The notes beneath the pieces were generated by a model that did no database searches, was not told the origin of the DNA, and saw only the letters and a program-made list of their open reading frames with translations. This document shows positions 30,023 through 39,895 of a DNA stretch of 64,000 nt, piece by piece. A program made the position numbers and the translations under genes. This stretch comes from WTGU01 sp965200925 (GTDB lineage: Bacteria; Pseudomonadota; Alphaproteobacteria; UBA828): NCBI GenBank assembly GCA_965200925.1, contig OZ241738.1, forward strand, positions 1,860,001 through 1,924,000, written 5' to 3'. Each line of letters begins with the position of its first letter. Within the stretch, counting starts at the first letter, position 1.

Positions 30023-33000
30023 GTTTCCGGGGCTCTATTGCCCCGGCCTCATTGAAGCTTCGTATCGGAGGAAGGTATCGAGGTCGGTGACCGCGTTTCC
30101 GGGGCTCTATTGCCCCGGCCTCATTGAAGCATGTCGAGCGCCTGGCGCTCCTCGAGCGAGCGTCGGTTTCCGGGGCTCTATTGCCCCGGCCTCATTGAAG
30201 CGCTTTGTGCTGCATCATGTGGAGTGATCCGCGCCTGGGTTTCCGGGGCTCTATTGCCCCGGCCTCATTGAAGCAAGGGCGGCCTCGGTGGCCTCCTGCA
30301 GACTGGTCTGGTTTCCGGGGCTCTATTGCCCCGGCCTCATTGAAGCTCTTCCGCCGCAGTACAAGCGTGAATTTCGCCAGTGTTTCCGGGGCTCTATTGC
30401 CCCGGCCTCATTGAAGCCCCATGGCCACCTCCCTAGGCCGCTTGCACGGGCTTGGTTTCCGGGGCTCTATTGCCCCGGCCTCATTGAAGCCGGGGCCGCA
30501 AGTATGGGACGCTCTACGAGGTGGACGTTTCCGGGGCTCTATTGCCCCGGCCTCATTGAAGCAAGATCAAGCTGCACCCGGAGCGCTTCGACGAACCGGT
30601 TTCCGGGGCTCTATTGCCCCGGCCTCATTGAAGCATCAACGACCTGGACGGGCGGGCGATCAACTTCCTGGTTTCCGGGGCTCTATTGCCCCGGCCTCAT
30701 TGAAGCAAGCCAGGCCACTTGCCGGAATACCAGTTGGGGTCCGTTTCCGGGGCTCTATTGCCCCGGCCTCATTGAAGCACACGCCGAGGGCGCGGAAGAC
30801 ACGGGCGTATTCCTCGTTTCCGGGGCTCTATTGCCCCGGCCTCATTGAAGCGTCGGCAACTACGACGCGACGGTGGGGGCGAACGCCGTTTCCGGGGCTC
30901 TATTGCCCCGGCCTCATTGAAGCATGTCGAGCGCCTGGCGCTCCTCGAGCGAGCGTCGGTTTCCGGGGCTCTATTGCCCCGGCCTCATTGAAGCGCCAGA
31001 GGGACGCCGGACGCGACCTAGGCGGTATCGTTTCCGGGGCTCTATTGCCCCGGCCTCATTGAAGCGTGTTGTCGCAGGAGCCGTTCCAGAGGACCGTCGC
31101 GTTTCCGGGGCTCTATTGCCCCGGCCTCATTGAAGCCGCTCTTGCATGGCGTGTGCGGTCGCGCCGCACGCGTTTCCGGGGCTCTATTGCCCCGGCCTCA
31201 TTGAAGCACCTTGTCGTTGACTGCCGGGATAGCCGCTGCAACTGGTTTCCGGGGCTCTATTGCCCCGGCCTCATTGAAGCCTGTGGCGAAACCCGCCGAG
31301 TCGTGAATGGATGGCCCGGGTTTCCGGGGCTCTATTGCCCCGGCCTCATTGAAGCCCGTCGCTTTGGCCTTGGGGATTGGCCAGCGCCGGCAAGTTTCCG
31401 GGGCTCTATTGCCCCGGCCTCATTGAAGCATGGCTTGCTCCTAGGGGTTGGGGTTGGGGGCTAACGGCGTTTCCGGGGCTCTATTGCCCCGGCCTCATTG
31501 AAGCGGCGCCGTGACCCTTGCGTGGGCGATCGCCCTACCCGTTTCCGGGGCTCTATTGCCCCGGCCTCATTGAAGCCCGGTGCTGCCAACTACAATGCCG
31601 CCGATGGTGCCGAGGGTTTCCGGGGCTCTATTGCCCCGGCCTCATTGAAGCTTCGTGACACTCATCGCGCCGCCGTCAGGTCGTGGCGTTTCCGGGGCTC
31701 TATTGCCCCGGCCTCATTGAAGCTAGCGCCCGGTATGGGCGACGTGGTGGCCCCTGTCGGTTTCCGGGGCTCTATTGCCCCGGCCTCATTGAAGCTTCCT
31801 TGTCGGTCGTGCCAGGTCTCTGGAGCGACAGGTTTCCGGGGCTCTATTGCCCCGGCCTCATTGAAGCCCCGTCAAGTCGTTGGGCGCGCAAGCCCAACCA
31901 CCCGGGTTTCCGGGGCTCTATTGCCCCGGCCTCATTGAAGCGAGGGTCAAGCCGTCGTCGAGCAGGCGGTCTGCCTCGTTTCCGGGGCTCTATTGCCCCG
32001 GCCTCATTGAAGCACTGCCGGTCGACGACGTCCGCGCCGAGCGAGGAGTGTTTCCGGGGCTCTATTGCCCCGGCCTCATTGAAGCGAGATAGCGTTCGAT
32101 ATTGCCGGCCGGGTCTTCGGTCGTTTCCGGGGCTCTATTGCCCCGGCCTCATTGAAGCGTTCGAGACCGCCATGTATTCATCGCGGTCTTGGTGTGTTTC
32201 CGGGGCTCTATTGCCCCGGCCTCATTGAAGCTGGTTGTTTTTTGCTATGGCTAGGTATGCCTATGATCTGTTTCCGGGGCTCTATTGCCCCGGCCTCATT
32301 GAAGCCAGCGATACCATAATGCCTGGCGCTATGCCGTCGGGTTTCCGGGGCTCTATTGCCCCGGCCTCATTGAAGCTACTACTTCCCCCTTGAAGGTTCC
32401 GCGTCCGCCGGTGTTTCCGGGGCTCTATTGCCCCGGCCTCATTGAAGCCAGTCTGAGCAAGCTGCTCTCGGTCGTGATTTTCAGGGTTTCCGGGGCTCTA
32501 TTGCCCCGGCCTCATTGAAGCCCGACCCAGGTTTCGGGTTCTCCTGATCCGCCATCGCCAGGTTTCCGGGGCTCTATTGCCCCGGCCTCATTGAAGCTCG
32601 CGCGAAGCGTAGGCATCGCGTCATAGGACGGGTTGTTTCCGGGGCTCTATTGCCCCGGCCTCATTGAAGCCCGGTGCGGGGCCGGCGGCCGACTGGAGTT
32701 GCATCGTTTCCGGGGCTCTATTGCCCCGGCCTCATTGAAGCTCGACGAGCTGTGCCCTCGCCGTCGCGGCGGCCGCCGTTTCCGGGGCTCTATTGCCCCG
32801 GCCTCATTGAAGCGGCGCGCTGCCGGAGCCGGCGCGTGCCGCCGAGATGCGTTTCCGGGGCTCTATTGCCCCGGCCTCATTGAAGCGATTGCTGCCGCTG
32901 TCGAGGCTACTAAGGCCGAGGCGGGTTTCCGGGGCTCTATTGCCCCGGCCTCATTGAAGCCCAGTGGGCGCGGTCAGTCAGGTTGCGGAAGTAGGCGCCG

Positions 33001-33036
33001 GTTTCCGGGGCTCTATTGCTCCGGCTTCGTCGAAGG
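33001..33036 (+). CRISPR. Degenerate terminal repeat of the array
   Basis: The last repeat keeps the first 19 bases (GTTTCCGGGGCTCTATTGC) but then diverges (T for C at position 20 and TTCGTCGAAGG at the end). Decay of the repeat farthest from the leader is common and confirms the array polarity. The CaiB-like gene begins 137 bp later. Confidence 0.9.
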
Positions 33037-33173
33037 GCCTTGCGCGGCTTGCTTCGGCGCGGCTACCCGTGGCTTGCGAGGCGCGCCGCTGCCTGTCCCT
33101 TCCGGCCACAATGCGGGCTACCGGTGGGCTGTCCCGGCGGAGGCGCGGCGAGCGGGGAGAAAGGAGGCGGACG

Positions 33174-34355
33174 ATGAAGCTCGACGGCATCAGGGTGCTG
33201 GATCTCTCGCGGTTCCTGCCGGGGCCGTATCTGGCCGGGGCGATGGCCGATCACGGCGCCGACGTGATCAAGATCGAGGACCCGCGGGGCGGCGACCCGG
33301 CGCGCGAAATCGGGCCGCGCGAAGCCGGGATCACGGTCTATTTCCGCAACGCCAACCGCGGCAAGCGAAGCCTCGCCATCGACCTCAAAAGCGACACCGG
33401 GCGCGAGGCCTTCCTGCGTCTCGCCGAGACCGCCGACGTGATCGTCGAGAGCTTCCGCCCCGGCGTGGTGAACCGCCTGGGGATCGGGTATAGGGCCGTC
33501 CGCGCCCGTGCGCCCCGCATCGTCTACGCCTCGATCTCGGCGTTCGGCCAGTCAGGGCCCTATCGCGACCGCCCGGCCCACGATCTCGGCGTCAACGCCC
33601 TCGCCGGCGTCGCCAGCCTCGGCGTGGGGCGCGACGGCGCGCCGGCCATCCCTTGCCCACCGCCCTCCGACATGGCGGGTGCGCTCACGGCCCTCGCCGG
33701 CATCCTCATGGCGTTGCTGCGTCGCGAAGTCAGCGGGCGGGGCGACCATATCGACCTCGCGATGTTCGATGCGGTCCTCCCGTGGACGACGCCTCTCGCC
33801 GGCACGGTATTCGCCGAGGGCCGGGCGCCGGACCCCCGAGCCGAGCGCACCCTGGGCGGAGCGGCGTTCTACCGCCCCTACCGCACCAGGGACGGCCGCT
33901 ACGTCGCCCTCGCCGGCAGCGAGACCAAATTCGTGACCAGCTTCCTGGAGGCGGTGGGGCGCCCGGACCTGATCCCGCTCGGGCGGGCGCCCGCCGGCCC
34001 GGCACAGGCGCCGCTTCACGCTTTCCTCGAGGAAACCTTCGCCGGGCGAACCCAGGCCGAATGGATCGCGTGGTTCGCCGGCCGCGACATCTGCTTCGCG
34101 CCGGTCCTTACCCTCGACGAGACGTTCGAAGACCCCCACCTCGCCGCGCGCGGCATGGTGCAACGCGGCGACGAGGACGGCGCCGCCCATCTCGGCATCC
34201 CCATCAAGTTCGCGGACGAGCCCGGCCGGGTCGTGCCCGGCGTGCCGGCCTTGGGCGAGCACAGCACCGACATCCTCCGGGAGCTGGGCTACGAAGCGAA
34301 CGAATGCGCGGCCATGGCGCGCGCCGGAATCGTCACGCAGGCGCAGCGCCCCTGA
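33174..34355 (+). CDS. CaiB/BaiF family (class III) CoA transferase
   Basis: A 393-residue protein with the family opening LDGIRVLDLSRFLPGPYLAG, then GADVIKIEDPRGGDPAR, NRGKRSLAIDLK, ADVIVESFRPGV, and AHDLGVNALAGV holding the likely catalytic aspartate. The family moves CoA between acyl groups or, in alpha-methylacyl-CoA racemase types, epimerises 2-methyl acyl-CoAs; the exact substrate cannot be read. ATG 33174 has a strong AAGGAGG 8 nt upstream. It is monocistronic, between the end of the CRISPR array and nrdJ. Confidence 0.88.
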   Translation: MKLDGIRVLDLSRFLPGPYLAGAMADHGADVIKIEDPRGGDPAREIGPREAGITVYFRNANRGKRSLAIDLKSDTGREAFLRLAETADVIVESFRPGVVNRLGIGYRAVRARAPRIVYASISAFGQSGPYRDRPAHDLGVNALAGVASLGVGRDGAPAIPCPPPSDMAGALTALAGILMALLRREVSGRGDHIDLAMFDAVLPWTTPLAGTVFAEGRAPDPRAERTLGGAAFYRPYRTRDGRYVALAGSETKFVTSFLEAVGRPDLIPLGRAPAGPAQAPLHAFLEETFAGRTQAEWIAWFAGRDICFAPVLTLDETFEDPHLAARGMVQRGDEDGAAHLGIPIKFADEPGRVVPGVPALGEHSTDILRELGYEANECAAMARAGIVTQAQRP

Positions 34356-34470
34356 GAGCACCGGCGCATCCGGGTGCACAGGAGGGTGTCCGGCCTTGCG
34401 CGGCACTGCCCGGGAACCGCCACCGCGCGCGACCGTGGCCACTGGATCCGGCATCTTGTGGTTCCACCGC

Positions 34471-34574
34471 AATTTCATCACAAAATATGGTTGACAGGGG
34501 GCGCACCCCTGGGGTCCTATGCTACCAGTTGTGGTCGTGCCCCCTGAAGCACCCAAGATTTCGAGGGCGAGGAC
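34471..34574 (+). promoter_or_regulatory. nrdJ promoter with candidate NrdR-box-like sites
   Basis: TTGACA at 34491-34496 is followed by CCTATGCT about 19-21 bases on, a plausible promoter. Overlapping the -35 is CACAAAATATGGTT (34479-34492), and CATCTTGTGG (34452-34461) lies about 28 bp upstream. Both are reminiscent of the paired CACAA..ATAT..TTGTG-type boxes bound by NrdR. The match is imperfect. The nrdR gene lies in this window at 49366-49824, which makes the regulation biologically sensible. Confidence 0.35.
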
Positions 34575-37500
34575 ATGCGCATCGCGCGCCATTTCACGGT
34601 GGAAGGCGAATCGCCCTATGACGGAATCGCGTTCCGGGAAACCACCTGCGAGATCCGCAACCCCGACGGGTCCGTGGTGTTCCGGCAGGAGGGCGTGGAA
34701 GTCCCCGCCGGCTGGTCGCAGGTCGCCTCCGACGTCCTCGCCCAGAAATATTTCCGCAAGGCCGGCATCGCCAAGCGGCGCAAGCCCATGCCCGAAGGCG
34801 ACGTCCCCGCTTGGCTCTGGCGGAGCGTGCCGGACGGCGGCGACTGCGGCGCGGGGGTAGACGAACCCGCCCAGGGCGAGCGCTCGGCCAGGCAGGTGTT
34901 CCACCGCATGGCCGGCACCTGGACCTATTGGGGTTGGAAGGCCGGCTATTTCGACCGCGAGGCCGACGCCCGCGCCTTCTACGACGAGCTCACGGCCATG
35001 CTGGCGCTCCAGGTCGCCGCACCCAACTCGCCGCAATGGTTCAACACCGGGCTGCACTGGGCTTACGGCATCGACGGGCCGGCGCAGGGGCACTACTTCG
35101 TCGACTTCGAGAGCGGTGCGTTGAAGGAGGCCGAGTCGGCCTACGAGCACCCCCAGCCGCACGCCTGCTTCATCCAGAGCATCGACGACGACCTCGTGAG
35201 CGAGGGCGGGATCATGGACCTCTGGGTGCGCGAGGCCCGCCTCTTCAAATACGGCTCCGGCACGGGGACGAATTTCTCCACTTTGCGCGGCGAGAGCGAG
35301 CCGCTCTCGGGCGGCGGCCAGTCCTCCGGCCTGATGAGCTTCCTCAAGATCGGCGACCGGGCGGCAGGCGCCATCAAATCCGGCGGCACCACGCGGCGCG
35401 CCGCCAAGATGGTCATCGTCGACGTGGACCACCCCGACATCGAGGCCTACGTCGACTGGAAGGTCGCCGAAGAGCAGAAGGTCGCCGCGCTGGTGGCCGG
35501 GTCGCGGCTCCTGCATACCCACTTGAACCGCATCGTCGCCGCCTGCCGCGCGGGCGAAGGGGAACGGCGGTTCGACGCCCGCGCGAACCCGGCGCTCCGC
35601 AGGGCCGTCCGCGCGGCGCGCAAGGCGCCGGTGCCGGAGGCCTGCATCCGCCGTGCCATCCAATGGGCCGAGCAGGGCTTCACCGAAATCGATTTTCGCG
35701 TCTACGACGCCGACTGGCAGTCGGAAGCCTATCTCACGGTGTCGGGGCAGAACTCCAACAACTCGATCCGGGTGACCGATGCGTTCCTCGAGCGGGTAGC
35801 GTCCGGCGGCACCTGGGACCTGATCCGGCGCACCGACGGCAAGGTGGCCAGAACCGTCGACGCGCGTGCGCTCTGGGACAGGATCGCCGAGGCGGCCTGG
35901 GCGTCGGCCGATCCGGGGATCCAGTTCGATACCACGATCAACGCCTGGCACACCTGCCCGGCGGAGGGGCGCATCAACGCCTCGAATCCCTGTTCCGAGT
36001 ACATGTTCCTCGACGACACCGCGTGCAATCTCGCGTCGCTCAACCTGGCGGCGTTCCAGCGCGGCGACGGCGGCTTCGACGTCGCGCGCTTCGAGCATGC
36101 AGTGCGCCTGTGGACGGTCGTGCTCGAGATATCGGTCCTGATGGCCCAGTACCCGTCCCGCGAGATCGCCCGGCGCTCCTTCCGCTACCGGACCCTGGGC
36201 TTGGGCTTCGCCAACCTCGGCGGCTTCCTGATGTCGCGCGGCCTGCCCTACGACAGCCCCGAAGGCCGGGCGTTCGCTGGCGCCGTCAGCTCCCTGATGA
36301 CGGGCGCCGCCTACGCCGCCTCCGCCGAAATGGCCAGCGAGCTCGGCCCCTTCCCGGCGTTCGCCGATAACCGGGAGGCCATGCTGCGGGTCATGCGTAA
36401 TCACCGGGCCGCCGCCCGCGGCGAGGTCGACGCCTTCGAGGGGCTCGCCATCCCGCCCGTGACGCTGGACCGCGCCGCTCTTCTCGACCGCGCCCTGGGC
36501 GAGGCTGCCCTGCGGGTGTGGGACCACGCGCTGGCGTTGGGGGAGCGGTATGGCTACCGCAACGCGCAGGCCACGGTGGTCGCGCCGACCGGCACCATCG
36601 GCTTGGTCATGGATTGCGACACCACCGGCATTGAGCCCGATTTCGCGCTGGTGAAGTTCAAGAAGCTGGCCGGCGGCGGCTACTTCAAGATCATCAACGG
36701 CAGCGTCCCCAAGGCCCTGAAGGCGCTCGGCTACGCCGAGCCGGAGATCGACGCGATCGTGCGGTACGCCGTGGGCCACGGCACCCTTGCCGGCGCGCCG
36801 GCGATCGACCACGAGGCGCTGGCGCGGAAGGGCCTTCCGCCCGAAGCCATCGCGCGTATCGAGGAGGCACTCGGATCGGCCTTCGACGTGAGCCTCGCCT
36901 TCAACAAATGGACCCTCGGCGAGGAGTTCTGCACCGGCGCGCTCGGTCTCGACGAAACGGCGCTGGCCGCGCCGGGCTTCGACTTCCTCGGCGCCCTCGG
37001 CTTCGACGCCCGCGCGATCGAGGCCGCCAACGTCCATTGCTGCGGCGCGATGACGCTGGAGGGCGCGCCATATCTCGACCCGGCGCATCTGCCGGTCTTC
37101 GATTGTGCCAACCCCTGCGGACGCACCGGGTCCGGGCGCTGCCTCTCCACGGAAAGCCACGTGCGCATGATGGCGGCGGCTCAGCCCTTCATTTCCGGCG
37201 CCATCTCCAAGACCATCAACCTGCCCGCGAACGCGACGGTCGAGGATTGCCGGAACGCCTACGCGCTTTCGTGGCGCCTGGGGCTCAAGGCCAACGCCCT
37301 CTATCGGGACGGCTCCAAGCTCTCCCAGCCGCTCAACGGGCTGGCCCTGGGCGAGGACGAGGCGGACGATTCCGCAGACGAGCCGGAAGCGCCGGCCCGG
37401 CCGGTGGACCAGCGCGACCCGTTGCGCGCGGCCGAGCGCATCGTCCGGCAGGTCGTGCACCAAGGCGAGCGGCGGCGCCTGCCTCACCGCCGGCGCGGCT

Positions 37501-38231
37501 ACACCCAGAAGGCCACCATCGGCGGCCACAAGGTCTACCTGCGGACCGGCGAATTCCGGGACGGCTCGCTCGGCGAGATCTTCGTCGACATGCACAAGGA
37601 GGGCGCGTCCTTCCGCAGCCTCATGAACAACTTCGCGATCGCGATCTCGATCGGTCTGCAATACGGCGTCCCCCTCGACGAATACGTCGATGCCTTCACC
37701 TTCACCCGGTTCGAGCCGGCAGGCACGGTGCAGAACAACGACGCAATCAAGATGAGCACCTCCATCCTCGACTATATCTTCCGCGAGCTCGCGATTTCCT
37801 ATCTCGGTCGCAGCGACCTCTCCCACGCCGAGGCGGAAGACCTGCTGCCGGACACCATCGGCGGCGGCGAGGAGGAAGCGACGCGCGCCCCGCGGACGGA
37901 GGGCGGCGGCGCAGCGAAGAGCCTCTCCGGCGGCCCCGTGAGCGCCGGCTACGTTCGCTCCAACCTCCTGGTCCTCACCGGCGGCGCCAACGACGACGGC
38001 GCGCGCGCGGCCGCCGCTCCGCGGGAGCGCGCGCATGGCGGGGCGACGGTCGCGCTCCACCCGGCCGTGGCGGCCGCGCCGGCACGCGCCGGCGGCCTCG
38101 GCGCCGCCCGCAGGGCGCGCGGCGCCGGTTACGAAGGCGAGGCCTGCGACGATTGCGGCAACTTCACGCTGGTCCGCAACGGGACCTGCATGAAGTGTGT
38201 GACTTGTGGCACCACCAGTGGCTGTTCCTGA
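34575..38231 (+). CDS. nrdJ: Class II (adenosylcobalamin-dependent) ribonucleotide reductase
   Basis: A 1,218-residue B12-dependent ribonucleoside-diphosphate reductase, which makes deoxyribonucleotides without oxygen or a NrdB partner. Visible motifs are NSNNSIRVTDAFLERV, the active-site NPCSEYMFLDDTACNLASLN, VVAPTGTIGLVMDCDTTGIE and SGAISKTINLPANATVEDC. The long C-terminal extension ends in a four-cysteine zinc-type module (CDDCGNFTL...CMKCVTCG) and CTTSGCS-like cysteines used for re-reduction. Length is normal for the family. GGCGAGG precedes the ATG. A strong terminator follows at 38271. Confidence 0.96.
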   Translation: MRIARHFTVEGESPYDGIAFRETTCEIRNPDGSVVFRQEGVEVPAGWSQVASDVLAQKYFRKAGIAKRRKPMPEGDVPAWLWRSVPDGGDCGAGVDEPAQGERSARQVFHRMAGTWTYWGWKAGYFDREADARAFYDELTAMLALQVAAPNSPQWFNTGLHWAYGIDGPAQGHYFVDFESGALKEAESAYEHPQPHACFIQSIDDDLVSEGGIMDLWVREARLFKYGSGTGTNFSTLRGESEPLSGGGQSSGLMSFLKIGDRAAGAIKSGGTTRRAAKMVIVDVDHPDIEAYVDWKVAEEQKVAALVAGSRLLHTHLNRIVAACRAGEGERRFDARANPALRRAVRAARKAPVPEACIRRAIQWAEQGFTEIDFRVYDADWQSEAYLTVSGQNSNNSIRVTDAFLERVASGGTWDLIRRTDGKVARTVDARALWDRIAEAAWASADPGIQFDTTINAWHTCPAEGRINASNPCSEYMFLDDTACNLASLNLAAFQRGDGGFDVARFEHAVRLWTVVLEISVLMAQYPSREIARRSFRYRTLGLGFANLGGFLMSRGLPYDSPEGRAFAGAVSSLMTGAAYAASAEMASELGPFPAFADNREAMLRVMRNHRAAARGEVDAFEGLAIPPVTLDRAALLDRALGEAALRVWDHALALGERYGYRNAQATVVAPTGTIGLVMDCDTTGIEPDFALVKFKKLAGGGYFKIINGSVPKALKALGYAEPEIDAIVRYAVGHGTLAGAPAIDHEALARKGLPPEAIARIEEALGSAFDVSLAFNKWTLGEEFCTGALGLDETALAAPGFDFLGALGFDARAIEAANVHCCGAMTLEGAPYLDPAHLPVFDCANPCGRTGSGRCLSTESHVRMMAAAQPFISGAISKTINLPANATVEDCRNAYALSWRLGLKANALYRDGSKLSQPLNGLALGEDEADDSADEPEAPARPVDQRDPLRAAERIVRQVVHQGERRRLPHRRRGYTQKATIGGHKVYLRTGEFRDGSLGEIFVDMHKEGASFRSLMNNFAIAISIGLQYGVPLDEYVDAFTFTRFEPAGTVQNNDAIKMSTSILDYIFRELAISYLGRSDLSHAEAEDLLPDTIGGGEEEATRAPRTEGGGAAKSLSGGPVSAGYVRSNLLVLTGGANDDGARAAAAPRERAHGGATVALHPAVAAAPARAGGLGAARRARGAGYEGEACDDCGNFTLVRNGTCMKCVTCGTTSGCS

Positions 38232-38270
38232 CGACCGTCCATCTCCCGCGGTCATAAGCCACTGGAACTT

Positions 38271-38299
38271 GGGGGTGCGCGCAACACGCACCCCCTTTT
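38271..38299 (+). terminator. Rho-independent terminator after nrdJ
   Basis: GGGGGTGCG (38271-38279) pairs perfectly with CGCACCCCC (38287-38295) around a 7-base loop, and is followed by TTTTC. It ends the nrdJ transcript 40 bp after the stop codon. Confidence 0.9.
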
Positions 38300-38383
38300 C
38301 TTTCCTGCTTGTCCGTGAGAGTCCTCTGATGGAGGCCGCATTTTCCCGGCGCCTCCAGGCGAACGGAGCCTTTTCACCCGAGG

Positions 38384-39190
38384 ATGACTGTCACGGATAT
38401 GCAGGTTTTCTTCTTCTGCCTCCGCCCGCGATGGCGGCTTCGCGCCGTCTGTTCCCTGGCCGCGGTCCTCGCGCTCGGCCTCGCCGCCTGCCAGCCGCAA
38501 GGAGCGAGCGCGCCGGGCGCGGACCTCGCGGCGTGGCTCGCCAAACCGGAGAGCAACGGGCCGTTCCCCGCCGTCGTCCTGCTGCACGGCTGCACGGGGC
38601 TGGAGAGAAACACCTCCCATCGGACGGTGTGGCGCGGCCTCACCCGGCACGCCGCGCTGCTCAACGACAACGGCTACGTCACGCTCATCGTGGACAGCTT
38701 CGGCCCGCGCGGTATCGCCGACGCCTGCGCGCGGCCGCGCCTTTCGGAGCAGATGAGCGACTCGCTCGCCGCTTTCGACCATCTGGCCTCCCTGCCCTTC
38801 GTGGATGCCGCGCGGATCGGCGTCGTCGGCTTCTCCCACGGCGGCACGACCGCCTTGTCCCTGGCGGGCAGCACGAGCGGCTATGCCGCCGCCGTCGCCT
38901 ATTATCCCTATTGCCGAATGGGCTTCATCGATCGGCCGGTCCTGATCCTGATCGGCGCCAGGGACGACTGGACACCGGTGTCCCTGTGCCATGACGTCCA
39001 CCGGCAATACGCGGATGTGGTCACGCTGAAGATCTACCCGGACGCCTACCACTCCTTCGACCTGCCCATCGGCGGGTCGTTCGTCTTCAAAGGTCACAGG
39101 GTGGAGGAGAACGTCGCCGCGCGGCGGGACTCGCAGGCGCGGATGCTCGCCTTCCTCGGGGCGCATCTGGGCCCCGCACGACCGGAGTGA
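38384..39190 (+). CDS. Dienelactone-hydrolase-like lipoprotein
   Basis: A 268-residue alpha/beta hydrolase with a signal peptide (RWRLRAVCSLAAVLALGLAAC) whose lipobox LAAC would be cut and lipidated, placing it on the periplasmic side. The catalytic serine is in GFSHGG. The Asp is probably in GARDDWTP and the His in AYHSFD, the usual order of the dienelactone hydrolase family; HGCTGLERN forms the oxyanion region. ATG 38399 is an alternative start. The HAD-family gene follows after 4 nt, so they form one transcript. The substrate is unknown. Confidence 0.82.
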   Translation: MTVTDMQVFFFCLRPRWRLRAVCSLAAVLALGLAACQPQGASAPGADLAAWLAKPESNGPFPAVVLLHGCTGLERNTSHRTVWRGLTRHAALLNDNGYVTLIVDSFGPRGIADACARPRLSEQMSDSLAAFDHLASLPFVDAARIGVVGFSHGGTTALSLAGSTSGYAAAVAYYPYCRMGFIDRPVLILIGARDDWTPVSLCHDVHRQYADVVTLKIYPDAYHSFDLPIGGSFVFKGHRVEENVAARRDSQARMLAFLGAHLGPARPE

Positions 39191-39194
39191 AGAG

Positions 39195-39893
39195 ATGGAG
39201 CCCGATGCCTTCCGCGCCTTCACCTTCGACTGCTACGGCACGCTCATCGACTGGGAGAGCGGCATCCTCCGGGCCTTGCACGCGGGCGGGCTGGACGCGG
39301 AGGACGACGCGCTGCTCGCCGCCTTCGCCCGCCACGAGCACCGCCTGGAGGCGCTGCGTCCGGCGCTTCCCTATCCCGACGTGCTGCGCCGCACCTTCGC
39401 GGCCATCGCCGGCGATTTCGGAGTCCCGGCCGCAGCCGAGGCCGCCCGCGCCTTCGCCGCATCGATCGCCGACTGGCCGCCCTTCCCGGATTCCGTGGCA
39501 GCGCTGACGTCCCTTCGGGAGCGGGCGGTGCTCATGGTGCTGTCGAACGTCGACCGCGCGTCCTTCGCCCACAGCGCCCGGCGTCTGGGGGAGCCGTTCC
39601 ATGCCGTCGTCACCGCCGACGACGTGGGCAGCTACAAGCCGGCGCCGGCCCATTTCGCGCGCGCCGCGGCGCTGCTGGCGGAACGCGGCATCGCACCGGG
39701 GCAGGTTCTCCACGTGGCCCAGAGCCTCTTCCACGACATCGGCCCCGCCCAGGCGGCCGGCTTCGCCACCTGCTGGATCGACCGCCGCGCCGGCCGTGGC
39801 GGCGGCGCCACGCCCGCCGTCGCCGCCGCACCGGACATGACCCTTCCCGGCCTCGCGGCGCTCGCGGCCTGGCGCCGCGGCGGTGCCGGCTGA
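39195..39893 (+). CDS. HAD-superfamily hydrolase, haloacid dehalogenase-like
   Basis: A 232-residue protein with HAD motif I FTFDCYGTLIDWE (nucleophile Asp), motif II LSNVD, motif III lysine in SYKPAPAHF, and motif IV QSLFHDIGPAQAAG. The sequence order suits type II 2-haloacid dehalogenase-like enzymes, although many such proteins act on phosphate esters. It lies 4 nt after the hydrolase lipoprotein, probably co-transcribed, and converges on the NTF2-like gene with a 2-nt gap. Confidence 0.85.
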   Translation: MEPDAFRAFTFDCYGTLIDWESGILRALHAGGLDAEDDALLAAFARHEHRLEALRPALPYPDVLRRTFAAIAGDFGVPAAAEAARAFAASIADWPPFPDSVAALTSLRERAVLMVLSNVDRASFAHSARRLGEPFHAVVTADDVGSYKPAPAHFARAAALLAERGIAPGQVLHVAQSLFHDIGPAQAAGFATCWIDRRAGRGGGATPAVAAAPDMTLPGLAALAAWRRGGAG

Positions 39894-39895
39894 GC

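Larger units (their letters stand above)
16270..33036 (+). CRISPR. Type I-G CRISPR array, about 230 repeats
   Basis: The 36-bp repeat begins GTTTCCGGGGC and ends CCTCATTGAAGC. Its core can fold as CCGGGGC paired with GCCCCGG around a TCTATT loop. Spacers are 34-40 bp, mostly 36-38, and the first 14 units average 72.6 bp. Over 16.7 kb this gives about 230 units. Repeats appear identical until the last one. Orientation is with cas4-cas1 and cas2 (leader at 16040-16269). The array contains a 440-bp block duplication, smaller duplications, and many spacers aimed at the same or complementary targets. Short ORFs here translate repeat strings such as FPGLYCPGLIEA and are not genes. Confidence 0.99.

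Noticed and set aside
16270..33036. Dozens of ORFs of 60-200 codons on both strands inside the array, encoding repeated strings such as FPGLYCPGLIEA or FNEAGAIEPRK
   Set aside because: They are translations of the CRISPR repeat in different frames; the codons between the strings are spacers. No ribosome sites or families support them.
34360..34470. Cobalamin riboswitch before nrdJ
   Set aside because: A GCCACTG-like string and a CACTGCCCGGGAACCG stretch recall parts of the B12 riboswitch, but the B12 box and the paired stems cannot be assembled, and class II RNR genes are not usual targets.
33552..38291. A 1,579-codon minus-strand open frame
   Set aside because: It is antisense to the CaiB-like gene and nrdJ, and is open only because of high GC at third positions. 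It resembles no protein.
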